Assembly: GCA_026545225.1 (NCBI GenBank)
Contig: CM048853.1
Span: forward strand, 41,556,755 to 41,620,754
From: Cornus controversa
Taxonomy: Eukaryota; Streptophyta; Magnoliopsida; Cornales; Cornaceae
DNA: 64,000 nt
Direction: 5' to 3'
In this document: positions 1-11,233 of the stretch, in pieces
Position numbering within the stretch: position 1 is the stretch's first letter
Layout: each line of letters starts with the position of its first letter
Notes under the pieces: generated by a model
Told to the model about the DNA's origin: nothing
The model's input: the letters and a program-made list of their open reading frames with translations, nothing else
The model's database searches: none
Program-made: the position numbers and the translations under genes

Positions 1-395
1 AACTAGGGTTAGGGGAACTCAAGCCAACCACTATTGTGTTGCAACTTGCCGACCGCTCGATAAAGTAACCACGTGGTATAATTGAGGATGTCCTTATAAA
101 AGTGGACAAATTTCACTTTCTGGTGGACTTCATAGTCCCTTATATGGAACCTATCCAAAACCCTACTAGACATATTTCGATCATTCTAGGTCATCTTTTC
201 TTAGCTACGGCTAACGCTTGCGTTAATTGCCGTACCGGGGTGATGGTCATCTCATTCGGGAATATAAAGGTAATGTTGAACATCTTCAATGCTTCCCACC
301 ACACTTCTAATGATGAAAGCGAGTGCTTTTGTGTGGATTTTGTGGATGAGCTTGTTAAAGAAGTGCTCCCTCATCTCTTAACCAAAGTCCTTTAG
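1..395 (+). pseudogene. E1 aspartic protease remnant (C-terminal part)
   Basis: The translated stretch matches the end of the retropepsin-like protease of plant Ty3/gypsy elements: a QLADRSIK-like loop near 40-66, then a hydrophobic IILGHLFLATA strand that corresponds to the usual LGRPFLAT motif, then the FNIFNA linker toward reverse transcriptase. The N-terminal part with the catalytic Asp lies left of the window. Retroviral-type fossil. Confidence 0.7.
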
Positions 396-525
396 AGGCG
401 TGCCGAAGTCAATTCAATTGTGACGACTTTGACATCGAGGAATCAATTCAAGATGTAAATGCAATACTTGATGCCACCATTATAAATGACTTTTTGAAAT
501 GGAGGGCACCAATAAAGCCTCTTCC

Positions 526-1498
526 TCATCTTTCAAGTACTCCACCAATTCCATCCCTTGTATCTCCCGCACAACTTGAGCTTAAGCTTTTATCGGATAC
601 TCTTAAGTATGTGTTCCTCGGCCCAAGTGACACTCTTTCGGTCATCATAACTTTAAGTCTATCAAATGACTGAGAGTGTTCACTAATAACGATACTTAAG
701 GAACACAAATGAGCTATAGGGTGGAGCGTTATAGATCTTAAAGGCATAGATCCCTCCATTTGTATGCACTGCATACATTTGGAAGATGATGCAAAGACCT
801 CAAGAGAGGCGCAGCGTAGGCTTAAACTTAATATAAAGGAAGTAGTAATAAAGGAGGTTGTAAAATTGCTAGATGTCAATATTATATACCCTATCTTTGA
901 TAGCAAGTGGGTAAGCCCCACATAAGTGGTGCCAAAGAAATCCGGTATCACCGTGCTCTTAAACGAACAAGGAGAGTTAGTTCCTCAATGCACAACCACC
1001 AATTAGAGGGTGTGTATTGATTATAAGAAGCTAAATTCTTCTACTAGGAAAGATCACTTACCACTTCCATTTATTGATCAAATCCTAGAGAGGCTTACGG
1101 GCCAAAGCTTTTATTGCTTCCTAGACATATATTTCGACTATAATCAAGTGGCCATAGACCCGCAAGACCAAGAGAAAATAACATTCATATATCCATTCAG
1201 AACATTCACATATAGACGCATGTCATTTGGGCTATGCAATGCGACGATAACTTTTCAACGGTGCATGATGTCTATCTTTTTAGATGTGGTGGAGAAGTTC
1301 CTAGAAGTGTCTATGGATGATTTTTTCATCTTTGGACCTTCTTTTGATTCGTGCCTTCATAATCTTACACTTGTACTTAAGTGTTATAAGGACACAAATT
1401 TAATCCTTAATTGGAAAAAGAGCCATTTCATGGTTCAAGAGGATATTATCCTTGGGCACATTATGTCCAAAAGAGAAATATAGGTTGATAGAGCCAAG
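526..1498 (+). pseudogene. E1 reverse transcriptase remnant, first part
   Basis: Positions 526-1009 carry the linker and the N-terminal part of reverse transcriptase in decayed form. Positions 1010-1483 keep a longer open stretch with the family phrases CIDYKKLN, LPFIDQILERL, FCFLD-like, MSFGLCNA and a DDF active-site region. The domain is cut at 1498 by a CACTA-type insertion. Fossil of the Athila-like lineage. Confidence 0.8.
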
Positions 1499-2276
1499 CT
1501 ATAATAAATAAGGGTTTCACCGGCGGTGAAAACTGCCGCTCCATATATCCAAAATCGTCGCTAAAACATTTACTGGCGTATGACCGACGTTTTGAGTAAA
1601 CCACCGATAAATACACCGCCGCTGACTTTCACCGGCACTTTTAAATTGACCATCGGTGTTTATTTAATTATCGGCGAGCACACTAGCCTGCCGATAATAT
1701 AAATTTGTACCGGCGGTCAGAAAATGCCAGAATAGAATAGACATATTGTCGTTAATAACCATATACAATGGCAGTTTATGACTGCCGGTATATATACATT
1801 ATATCCAGCAGCTGTGTAGACCGCTGGTATATATCCTATGCTGACGGTTTTAACCACCGGTAATTATTTTCATTTGCAGTAAACCTATGCCAGCGGTGAT
1901 TTTTGGTTGTCGGTAAGTTTTATTTTATTTTATTTAAAAAATTGAATATTTTGCTTGCTTAATATGCAAATGAGCAGATCATTATGTTGTTCTTGTTCAA
2001 CTAAATCAAATATAATCTTTGATTCACACCACATCCAACAATTACTATATTCAAATAAAATATAACAAAGTTGCATTCAAAGTTCAAAAGCATATCACAT
2101 TACTGATAATTTCTGGCGGTTTATTCTTAAATGCCAAAAATTATTTATATTTGTCGGAGGTAAAAAATAGTAAACAGCGGCATTTATTAATAACCACTGG
2201 TATTATATACCTATCATTGGCGCTTTTAGTGTCCGCCAGCATAAAACCGCTAGTAAAACTTATATTTCTTGTAGTG
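1499..2276. mobile_element. Non-autonomous CACTA-type (EnSpm) DNA transposon, 778 bp
   Basis: The right end, read on the minus strand, is CACTACAAGAAATATAAG, the classic CACTA terminus. The left end (CTATAATAAATAAGG) is a worn version of the same. The flanks repeat AAG (1496-1498 and 2277-2279), the 3-bp target duplication of this superfamily. The interior holds many short subterminal repeats of the type CCGGCGGT, TGCCGGTA and CCGCTGGT in both orientations, as transposase-binding subterminal arrays do. No transposase ORF is present, so it depended on an autonomous relative. It sits inside the reverse transcriptase of E1 and is therefore younger than E1. Confidence 0.85.
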
Positions 2277-2794
2277 AAGGTTGAACTCATAACTAAGCTT
2301 CATCCACCTTTAACGGTGAAGGGCATTCGTTCATTCCTTGAACATGCGGGATTCTACCACCGTTTCATCAAAGACTTTAGCAAGTTTTCCGACCCTTGTG
2401 TCAGCTTCTTGAGAAAGATATTCCATTTCACTTTCATGAAGCTTGCCGTGAATCTTTTAAAACTTTCCATAATCTTCTATCAACTGCTCCAATTCTTACC
2501 CCTCCAAATTGGGCTCTCCCATTTAAGGTCATGTGTGACACATCCAACTATGATATGGGTGACGTCTTAGGACAACGTGTAGACAAGTTGCCACATGCTA
2601 TCTACTATGCAACTAAAACCCTTTCCAAAACTCAAATGAACTATACAACCTCGGAAAAGGAATTACTTACGGTAGTTTATGCTTTGGACAAATTTAGATC
2701 TTATCTCTTAGGATCCAAGGTCATTGTCTATTCCGACCATGCCGCTTTAAGGCATTTGTTGGCCAAAAAGGACATAAAACCCCTGCTAATCTGA
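2277..2794 (+). pseudogene. E1 reverse transcriptase end and RNase H remnant
   Basis: After the CACTA-type element, family phrases of the RT thumb appear ([22 protein letters not shown]), followed from about 2540 by RNase H phrases: a DTSNYDMG start, [44 protein letters not shown]. These are typical for Athila-like pol. Fossil. Confidence 0.8.
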
Positions 2795-3384
2795 TAGATA
2801 CTCTTATTACAAAATACCGAGAATGTAGTAGCTGACCACTTGTCTCAGATTCTTGTTAAGTGCCATCACGATCCTATTCCAGTTTGCGAATCCTTCTCGG
2901 ATGAGTAACTTTTTGGGGTCACTCATGAGACACTTCCTTAGTATGCTGACATTGTTAATTTCTTAGCTACCGGGAATATCTCATCCTCTTGGTCCAAACA
3001 GAAAAATGATCGCTTTTTTTCCCAAGTACGTATGTACTTTTAGGACGATCCTCAGTTATTTAAGTATTGCCCCGATCAAATAATCCATCGGTGTGTGCCC
3101 GAGAGTGAGATTCCAAACATTCTTACTTTCTGTCATACTCTTGAATGCGGAGGCCATTTTAGTGCTAGGAAAATCGCTTCTAAAATTCGTCAATGCGATT
3201 TCTTCTGGCCATCTATGCATCGGGATGCATACTCATTCTACTGCTTGTGTGAGCAATGTCAGCACCTCGGTACTATATCCTATAAAGATATGATGCCTTT
3301 AAACCTAATCCTTATCGTCGAGATCTTCAATGTTTGGGGCTTCGACTTCACGGGTCCATTTCCACAATCCTCTGATTTCAAGTT
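2795..3384 (+). pseudogene. E1 RNase H tail and integrase zinc-binding remnant
   Basis: The stretch 3068-3290 shows the integrase zinc-finger pattern with a histidine pair and CEQCQ-type cysteines (ECGGHFSARKIASKI, then YCLCEQCQ). It is followed by NVWGFDFTGPFPQS, the start of the integrase catalytic core (WGFDFTGPF being the region of the first Asp of the D,D,E triad). It is cut at 3384 by a miniature LTR element. Confidence 0.75.
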
Positions 3385-3633
3385 TGTAATACCCCGCTCC
3401 AACACATGGTATGATATTGTTTGTTTTGGGCCTGAGCCCACATAGTTTTGCTCTTGGGTTATCCCAAAATGCCCCATACCATTTGAAGAGAACACACTAC
3501 ATATAAGCACATCCCCTTCTCCACACCCAGGCGATGTGGGATTGAGCACCCTGTACCCTATTAGTGTGGTAGCTCAGCTCAATATCTCTTTTTGCACCCG
3601 CCCACATCACACCCGTCCACAAGGGTTACTATA
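3385..3633 (-). repeat. TRIM 3' LTR
   Basis: On the minus strand this copy lies downstream of the purine tract, making it the 3' LTR. It shares the TGATATTGT, GAAGAGAACACACTACA and CACCCGCCCACATCACACC blocks with the copy at 3703-3952, with scattered differences that indicate moderate age. Confidence 0.85.
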
Positions 3634-3702
3634 ATTCACCCCCTACGAGGCCCGACGTCCTCGTTGGCACACTTCTGGCTGGGTTCAGGCTCTGATACCA
3701 AC

Positions 3703-3952
3703 TGTAATTCCCCACTCCACCTGATGGTATGATATTGTCCGCTTTGGACCTAAACCGCATGGTTTTGCTCTTGGGTTTTACCCCAAAATACATCATACCA
3801 TTTGAAGAGAACACACTACATATAAGCACATCCCCTTCTCCACACCCAAGCGATGTAGGATTGAGCACCCTGTACCCTGTCAGTGTGGTAGCTCAGCTTA
3901 GTGTCTCTTTTTGCACCCGCCCACATCACACCCGTCCACAAGGGTTACTACA
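3703..3952 (-). repeat. TRIM 5' LTR
   Basis: On the minus strand this copy directly precedes the tRNA-iMet-type primer site at 3688-3700, so it is the 5' LTR of the miniature element. Confidence 0.85.
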
Positions 3953-4484
3953 AAGTTCATACCCATAGCGGTGGATTATGTATCTAAATGGGTTGAGGCC
4001 ATGGCTACCAGAACCAATGACCCCGCAATCGTGGTCAAGTTCCTCCAAACGAACATATTTAGTCATTTTGGTACGCCACACGCCATAATCAGTGACGAAG
4101 GCAAATACTTTTGCAACTGGTTCCTACGAACCTTGCTACTCAAGTACTCTGTCACCCATAAGATTGGTACACCTTACCACCCTCAAACGAGTGGCCAATT
4201 AAAAGTATCTAATAGGGAAATTAAACACATCCTAGAGAAAATGATTCCCCCCAATCATAAAGATTGGTCACAACGCTTAAATGATGCATTATAGGCGTAC
4301 CGAGTTGCTTATAAAACCCAATAGGCATATCGTCTAGTATAAGGAAAAGCATGTCACTTACCAGTAGAGCTTGAGCACAAAGCCATTTGGGCTATCAAGA
4401 AATTCAATTTCGAGATGAAATTGGTTGGCTCTAACCGGAAGCTCCAAATGAGTGAATTGGAGGAATTACAAAATGACGCATACA
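3953..4484 (+). pseudogene. E1 integrase catalytic core remnant
   Basis: The stretch carries YVSKWVEA, a FGTPHAIISDEGK segment (second Asp of the D,D,E triad), YHPQTSGQ and REIKHILEK (around the Glu), then the EELQNDAY segment of the C-terminal region. It stops at 4484, where E2 is inserted. The following integrase C-terminal sequence lies beyond E2, from 26351. Fossil. Confidence 0.8.
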
Positions 4485-5774
4485 TGATGAGTGTAGAATA
4501 ATGGATGGATGTCATTGCTTCTCTACACTTCATACAAAAATAAAACCTGCAAAAACTCTACTAAAAATCGTATAGTAATAAGCAGAGTCAAACTACTCTC
4601 AAATGAGAATCAATAACAAGTCTCAAATTCAAAACCTCAATCTTTTGGGATGAAAAATGAATATTTAAAAATAAACTTATGATTTTTTTAATAATAAAAA
4701 CTAACACTAAATGTCTTTGATCAAATGATGGGAAAAATGTTAAGGAAACATAATTCACCACCATGGATTCAAAGGAAAGAGAATTCACCACCATGGATTC
4801 ATATAAATAAAGTTTCTAATATTCTTATCTACTTTTCCCCCAAATTCACTTCACCAATCCAATTAGAATTTGAAAAGATGAAGGAAGATATGGTATAAAA
4901 AAAAACAACACTTGATTATATACGAGAGAACATTTTTTTACTTAATCAGATGCACATTGGCTAGGTAAACAGAGGTAGGCATTCTTCGAATTACCATTAT
5001 TTGGCAAACATGAAGAATCCCACCTCTAATTTTAGAAAATAAAAATTCAGAATAGAAGAGTAAAAGAATGCTCATGGGAGGAAAAATTAGACAAGAAAAT
5101 AAAAAACTTACTTATATTTCAGCTATGGTGACTTCATCACCCCTTTGAGAAAGATGTCTACGCTTGCATATCAATAAAAAAATATATATATAGAAATGAA
5201 ACTACTATTCTTCATTGAATCAAGAAAATAATTACACTATTTTTTTCTATAATTTCTCTACAATTTTCTAACTCTCATCACCACCCCCTAATGTCCCCTA
5301 TTTATAGAATTAGAGGGGAATGGTTTGTGTAGGAAAATTTTAAAATACAAAATTTAAATACAAAAATTCAAAATATAAAATTTAAAATACAAAATTCAAA
5401 GTACAAAATTCAAAAACAAAAATTTTAAATTCAAAAATTTGAATTTTGAATTTAAATATCTAATATTTGATCTCCATATCTTTAATTTGAATTCTGGACT
5501 GCAGACGTGGTCGTGTAAAAAATATTTTGCAAAATTTTGAACTTGAGACCTTTTGTGAAGTAGATTGCACAGAATACTATCTCTCCTATAATTCTTCTTA
5601 TGCTCATCTTCAGCTATATATATTATTTTTAGCCCTTTTTTGTTGCTTTTCATTTTATTTGGAAATCAACCACTATAAAACATTAAATGCAAAGATAAGA
5701 ACATTTAAATAAAATAAAAGAGTAATTAAAAACTTATTTTAGGATATAAAATAACAAGTTTTGTACACTTATCA
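4485..5774 (-). repeat. E2 3' LTR
   Basis: On the minus strand it begins TGATAAGTGTACAAAA and ends in CTCATCA. The same family occurs at 23959-26350, 38072-39276 and 39852-41041. It contains an AT-rich array of short AAAATTCAAAATAC-type units near 5330-5460 and a small tandem duplication around the TTCACCACCATGGATTC phrase near 4750-4800. Confidence 0.9.
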
Positions 5775-5795
5775 AATTACCCCCAAATGAGCTTC
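5775..5795 (-). other. E2 polypurine tract
   Basis: Immediately upstream of the 3' LTR on the minus strand is CTCATTTGGGGGTAATT, a purine-rich plus-strand priming site of the kind seen in Athila-like elements. Confidence 0.7.
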
Positions 5796-7743
5796 TGCTA
5801 GTCCTCTAACAAATACAAGCAAAAGAGATTAATGTACAAAACTACTACTTTTATTTAACTCCTAACTAAAGATGTGCCACTTTCGCTATTCTCGATTGTA
5901 TTTACCATATGCAATAAGGCCTTAAATCCCTAAGTTACCCCTAGTGGACAAGTTATAGCCTCGTGAGGGTTTGCGATACCGACAAACTTCCTAACTACTA
6001 CAAAAGAAGAGTTGTTTTAAGGTAGTAGTTTCTCTTATTGTTCAGAGAATGTTCTATATATCTATGAAACATGAAAAATAAGAAATGAAATTGTTAAGTT
6101 CCTTACACACAACAAGCTACTAGGGTGTCATAAAAATAAACATTAAGGAAAATTCATCCACAAGTAACCTAGAAGTAGAGTGCATGTATGTGAAGTCGAC
6201 ACAAGCCATCCTCAAATTCAGGTAATGTAATTCCCAAGTCACTAGAAGAAAAAGAAGTTTCAACTTCAAATCTCACATGTAAATATCTCTCTAAAAAATA
6301 ACTCTCGGAGATTTAGCTAATTGTTTCTCTCAGTTGTATGTGAGTGGAAATTTTGTTTCCAAAGTAAAAGCAAGCTCACATACTAATATGAAAAATTGAT
6401 ACATATAAATTGAAAATATCATGATAGGAATGTTGATCACTTTTGGGAGAATGTCGAGCTACCCACCATAGCGCCTTCTCACTTATTAGTCACTATCATA
6501 TCTTTCTATAAATCCTACAAGTAGTGATTAGGATGGGGCTGTAGGTGAATGTTTTTGAAAGTGATGAGTCTTCAAAATATCTCAAAGGAAAAACTTGTCT
6601 TCTTCTTTTTTTTTTCTTTTTTTTTCCTTTATTCTCTTCTATTTTCTTTTCTTTTCTCTCTTTTTCTTTCCTTCTTTTTTTCTCTATTTTTTAATTAAAA
6701 AAATATGATGATTTTTTTTCTTTTTTTCTTTTTCTTTGTACACAAGAACATTCGTATCACTTTTCAGAAACTAACAATAGAAACAAGGATTATGGTATGA
6801 TATGATACTAAAAAAATAAATTACAAGACCTATGTTTCTCTTAACTCGAAGTGATTTCATTCTCAGTGATCAACCAAAACGAAAAATAACAAGACTAACA
6901 ACAATTTTTAATACGGTATCCAAGAAAATTGAGTCATCTTGTGATGCAGAGTTAGCATAAAAACTCTCTACAAAGGTGAAAGGCACGAAAGCTCACAGGT
7001 CTAAGTCTCCACCATTAGATCTTCCAGATTATCAGGAGGTTACTCACTTTTCAATTCGAATTGCAAAGTTTGACTTTTGTGCAAAAAGTATTTCTGCTTC
7101 TAAATGCCCGTGATACAATAATGTCTATCACTATATTACCCTAATAACAAGTTCAATTTAGATCAAAACATTAACATCTCTTGGATTTCATGAAACGGAT
7201 CATAAGTTAATCCAATCTCATCATTGTAAAGGTACTATACTGCCAAACACAATTTTTTTTTTTAAAATGATTGAAAAAATGACTCTATTTTGGATCAAAA
7301 TTTTTTTAAAAGAAATGTGGGTTTTGATAAATCTACCCCACCCCCAAACAAAATACAACACTGTCCCTAGTGTTAAAAGGACAGTAAAAAAATAAACAAT
7401 GTATCGCTAGAGATAGAGAAAAAAACATTGGAACAAATTACCGCAATTGTTCTAGTGTGGTAGAAGTACAGTCCTTGCAAAGATGCAATACATAATAATA
7501 TACTAAATGATTTAGAAGCATATTAATCAAATAACGTACCCTCAAACAGAATATAAACATATCCAGATAGAGTCTACAAAAAATCATAAACTAAGTAGTA
7601 AAACAATTAAACAGTTACAGAGCTATCGAGTAGGAGTGAAATATAACTAAATGTACTCTAAAATCAACCAGCGGGGTTGCCTCCCAGGAGCACTAAGTTT
7701 AATGTCTTCAGCCAGATGCAAAGGAGATAGTACCCCCAATAAA
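5796..7743 (-). other. E2 non-coding 3' region
   Basis: About 2 kb between integrase and 3' LTR with no supported gene. On the plus strand 6600-6735 is an almost pure T/C tract, hence a homopurine tract on the element's own strand. Near 7670-7720 is the phrase GTTGCCTCCCAGGAGC, which I recognise as a recurrent 3' region motif of Athila-like elements. An env-like ORF is not visible here. Confidence 0.6.
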
Positions 7744-9502
7744 TCAATTTGAATAGATCGGATCGACGATGAGAACGTCTTTAATTTCATAAGCCTCCAA
7801 CTCAAGAAAAGGCTTTAGACGTTGAGCATTAACTTTGAATAACTTTCTATTTTTGGAATCTTGAACTGCAATAGCACCATGACTAGCAACATGGGGGACA
7901 TAGTATGGACAAAACCATCGTGACCTCAACTTCCTAGGAAATAATTCAAGATGGGAGTTATACAGAAGAACCTTCTATCTTGGGGAGAAATCTTTTCTCA
8001 GAATTTGTTTGTCATGTTCCAATTTGGTTTTAGCTTTATAAATTCTCGAACTCTTGTAGGCATCATTTCTGATTTCCTCCAACTCATCGAGTTGAAGTGA
8101 CCTATGCTCTCCGGCTTTATCATAGTTAAAATTCATGGCCTTGATACCCCCAACAAACACAGTGTTCGAGTTTGACACGCAAGTGACATGCTTTTCCATA
8201 GACCAAGCAATATAGAGACATTCTTATAGGAGTCTTATAAACAGTACGATATGCCCACAAAGCATCTTGGAGGCGGAGACTGCAGTCCTTCCTTGTGAGG
8301 TTAACCATTTTTTCTAAGATATGTTTGATATCCCTATTGAATACCTCAGCCTGACTATTGGTTTGTGGGTGATAAGATAGGGCCACCTTGTGGGTGATCC
8401 CATATTTGGACATTAAGCTTGTAAAGAATTTGTTACAAAAATGGGAACCATTATCACTAATTATGGATCGAGGTATTCCGAATCTAGGCAAAATTAAGTC
8501 TTTCAAGAAATTCACCACAACTCTATGGTCTGCTGTCTTGGTGGCTAACGCTTCTACCTATTTGGACACATAATCAACAGTAGGAAGGATATAAATATAC
8601 CTAAATGAGGAGAGAAAGGGTCCCATGAAGTCAATATCCCAAAAATCAAATATTTTGACAACTAGAATTGATTGTTGGGGCCACTCATTACGTTTGGTAA
8701 TCTTATCTAATAATTGACATCTAGGACAAGCGAGACAGTAGGTATGAGTATCCTTAAAAAAGGTGGGCCAATAAAATCCCAACTGCAAGATTTTTGCAAC
8801 GGTTCTTTTAGAGCTAAAATGGCCACCATATGCCTGATCATGACAAAAAGAAATGACAGACTCTTGGTCTTCCTCGGGGACACACCTACGGATGATCTGA
8901 TCTTGACAATACTTAAACAAGTAGGGATCATCCCAAAAATATGCCTTAGTCTTAGCTAGGAATTTGTATCTCTCTTGCTTAGACCAAGTGGAAGGAATTT
9001 GACTAATCATGATGTAATTAAGAACATCAGCATGCCATAGTGCATGAGATATTACAAAAAGTTCCTCATCAGAAAAATAATCAGAGATGGAAAGGGAGTC
9101 ACTAATAGAATCAACAATAAGACGAGACAAATGATCAGTGACTACATTCTTTAATCCTTTCTTATCACGAATCTCAAGGTCAAATTCTTGAAGGAGTGAG
9201 ATCTATCGTATCAACCTAGGTTTGGCATCTTTTTTAGAGAGAAGATGTCGCAATGCTGCACGATCGGTGCTAACCATGTCGTGAAAGATACTCATCATGT
9301 ACCTCTGAAATGTGGCGGGTGCATTGCATAACCCAAAGGGCATACAACGATAAGCAAAATGGACAGGTGAAAGTTGTCTTATCTTGGTCATCAGGGTGGA
9401 TGGGAATCTGGTTATAGCCAGAGTAACCATCTAAAAAGTAATAGTATGTCTGACCAGCTAATTTCTCTAACATTTGGTCAACAAAAGGTAGAGGGAAATA
9501 AT
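7744..9502 (-). pseudogene. E2 integrase, RNase H and RT (C-terminal) remnants
   Basis: On the minus strand, 9203-9502 carries RT phrases (LEKLAGQTYYYFLDGYSGY, MPFGLCNAPATFQRYM) running into a TDRAALRHLLSKKDAKP RNase H phrase. Positions 8558-9130 carry the integrase zinc-binding region (CHDQAYGGHFSS, CLACPRCQ) and the start of the core (FWDIDFMGPF). Positions 8126-8518 carry the rest of the core ([22 protein letters not shown]). Positions 7744-8199 carry the C-terminal region. Fossil, broken several times. The RT is split at 9502 by E3. Confidence 0.85.
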
Positions 9503-10937
9503 TGATAGGCGTTGAATGTTACGCATTCTAGCCTCTTAACTTATGTATTTTATTCTCTTAGTGATAGATTATTTTGTTATTTTACTTTATTTTAGTGTTT
9601 TCTGTATTTTCAGGGCCTTAATGATTATTTCAGTTAAAACCGTGATTTTGGGCTTTTAAAGATGACATGCAAGATGGTTAGATGAAGCCTACATCAAAGG
9701 GATCCATTGAACTCCATATTTTAACTCAAATCAACCCAAGATAGAGGTCCAAGAGAATTACAACAGCTTAAGAAGGTTTCGGGCCTGAAGCCCAAATCTG
9801 CGCATAATACAGTCTTAATCCCGTTTTGGAAAACGGATCAGAAGTCTTATTTCCGAGCGTCAAATCGACATAATTCTCGCGTAAGGTTGAACGAAATTCG
9901 ATTCTGCACACTTTTGTATTTCACGAAAATTCCGTAAATCGGACTTCTAGTGGGTCAAAAGTTGGGCCGAAGTCAGCAGGAAAAACCCACCTGATTAGTG
10001 CTGCGGGAAAACCTAATTTATTCCTAACTGGATTAGGACTTTGATGTATTCACTTGGCTATTTAAAGTGACAAATTAGGGCTGTATTGAGGAGGCTTGGC
10101 AGCAGCTTTGAAGAGCTTTTGGAATAGAGAATCTTTGGAGAACAAGGCGTATCATGAGCGGCTAGTTCAGCCACCAGGGTTTTGATGGAGCCCTAACTAA
10201 ACATCACTGGTTTGATTGTTCTAATTATTGGGGATTTTTGTATTCATTCATAGATTGTGTAATTTAGAGGATTCTTATTATAGAATTGAGTAATAAAAGT
10301 CTTATAAATTCAGTTTCAATGATTTCTTATCTTGTCTTAGATATTTGATTATTGTTATTGAACTCGTCCCTCTTGTTTTCTGTGATCATGAGAGTGATTA
10401 TTACACAATGATTTTCACTGAATATATCATTAAAAGCTTTGATGGATTATGCCTAGAGAAGATGAACCATACTGCACCTTAGATTAGAGTAGTTAGGCAG
10501 ATGGCTCATGCCAATCGAAGATAGTCCATGACTTAGCCTTAATCATATGTTATCTTCTTGACGGATGGAGGTGAGCTTGTAGCCACCGACACCACTTATG
10601 CATGATATGATGCCCCATAGTTAGTTCAATTGACCATTAATTGTGAAGTTAGTGGTGAAATCAATTACCCTAGACTTATCTTATATTCTCTACACTCCTC
10701 AGTTTTTCTTGCTTTTGTTCAATTGCTTGACTAGTTAATTTAGAATTAAAAATCAGAATTTATTTCTTTTAAATTTAATTAGAATTAATTCCTTATATCC
10801 AACACAGTCAGACCACAGTCCTTGAGGTTCGATACCCATTCCTTTCGATAGCCCTATTCTGCAAGGAATTCGTTCTATTGCGAAGTGTGGAAATTTTTAA
10901 TTGATATACTTTTTGAGTCACACTCACACACGAATCA
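9503..10937 (+). repeat. E3 5' LTR
   Basis: It begins TGATAGGCGTTGAATG and ends CACACACGAATCA, and is nearly identical to 15583-17017. A likely promoter region is the AT-rich stretch near 10270-10320. The LTR sequence is unrelated by eye to the E2 LTR. Confidence 0.95.
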
Positions 10938-10942
10938 ATTTT

Positions 10943-10960
10943 TGGCGCCGTTGCCGGGGA
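10943..10960 (+). other. E3 primer binding site, tRNA-Asp
   Basis: TGGCGCCGTTGCCGGGGA is complementary to the 3' end of plant tRNA-Asp(GTC), the primer known for Athila-type elements. It lies five bases after the 5' LTR. Confidence 0.9.
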
Positions 10961-11233
10961 CTGTCTATTTGATTGTTTGGATTTTTAGAATTAGTTCTAA
11001 TTGGATTTTTAGTCTAGGAATTTTTTTTTTTTTTTTTTTATTTTTCTTTTCTTTTATTTTTTTTTATTTTATTTTTATTTTGTTTTCTTTTCAATTACTA
11101 ATTAGTTTCATTTTATTTTTTAGTTTAGAATTTTTATTTTTGCTACTAATCTAATTTATTTTTATTTTTTATTTTTCTTTTCCGGTACTTCAATCACCAC
11201 ACCATTGAGCAAGAGGAAGAGAATATTGACATC
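10961..11233 (+). other. E3 leader, T-rich
   Basis: Untranslated leader between the primer site and gag. Positions 11020-11190 are T-rich with T runs. A short hydrophobic ORF reads through it, but its composition is just the low-complexity tract. Confidence 0.6.

Larger units (their letters stand above)
3385..3952 (-). mobile_element. TRIM-type miniature LTR retrotransposon, 568 bp
   Basis: Two direct repeats of about 250 bp (3385-3633 and 3703-3952, both beginning TGTAAT and ending ACTATA or ACTACA) flank an interior of only about 69 bp. Read on the minus strand, the interior starts with TTGGTATCAGAGCC, which matches the initiator tRNA-Met primer site, and ends with a purine-rich GTAGGGGGTGAAT tract. 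The flanks repeat AAGTT (3380-3384 and 3953-3957). There is no coding sequence, as expected for terminal-repeat retrotransposons in miniature. It interrupts the integrase of E1. Confidence 0.9.
1..4484 (+). mobile_element. E1: outer Athila-like Ty3/gypsy element, left part
   Basis: This is the oldest element of the stack, running off the left edge of the window. It reads in order protease, reverse transcriptase, RNase H and integrase on the plus strand. The protease-end motif (LGHLFLATANACVN-type) followed by a FNA-type linker, and the integrase phrase GTPYHPQTSGQ, are typical of plant Athila/Tat gypsy elements. It is interrupted by a CACTA-type element, a miniature LTR element and then by E2, and resumes at 26351. 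It is an old fossil, broken many times (more than ten). No LTR of E1 is visible, so its age cannot be measured here. Confidence 0.85.

Noticed and set aside
10885-11154. Hydrophobic 89-codon frame upstream of E3 gag
   Set aside because: It crosses the LTR end and a T-rich leader. The apparent membrane character comes from the T runs.
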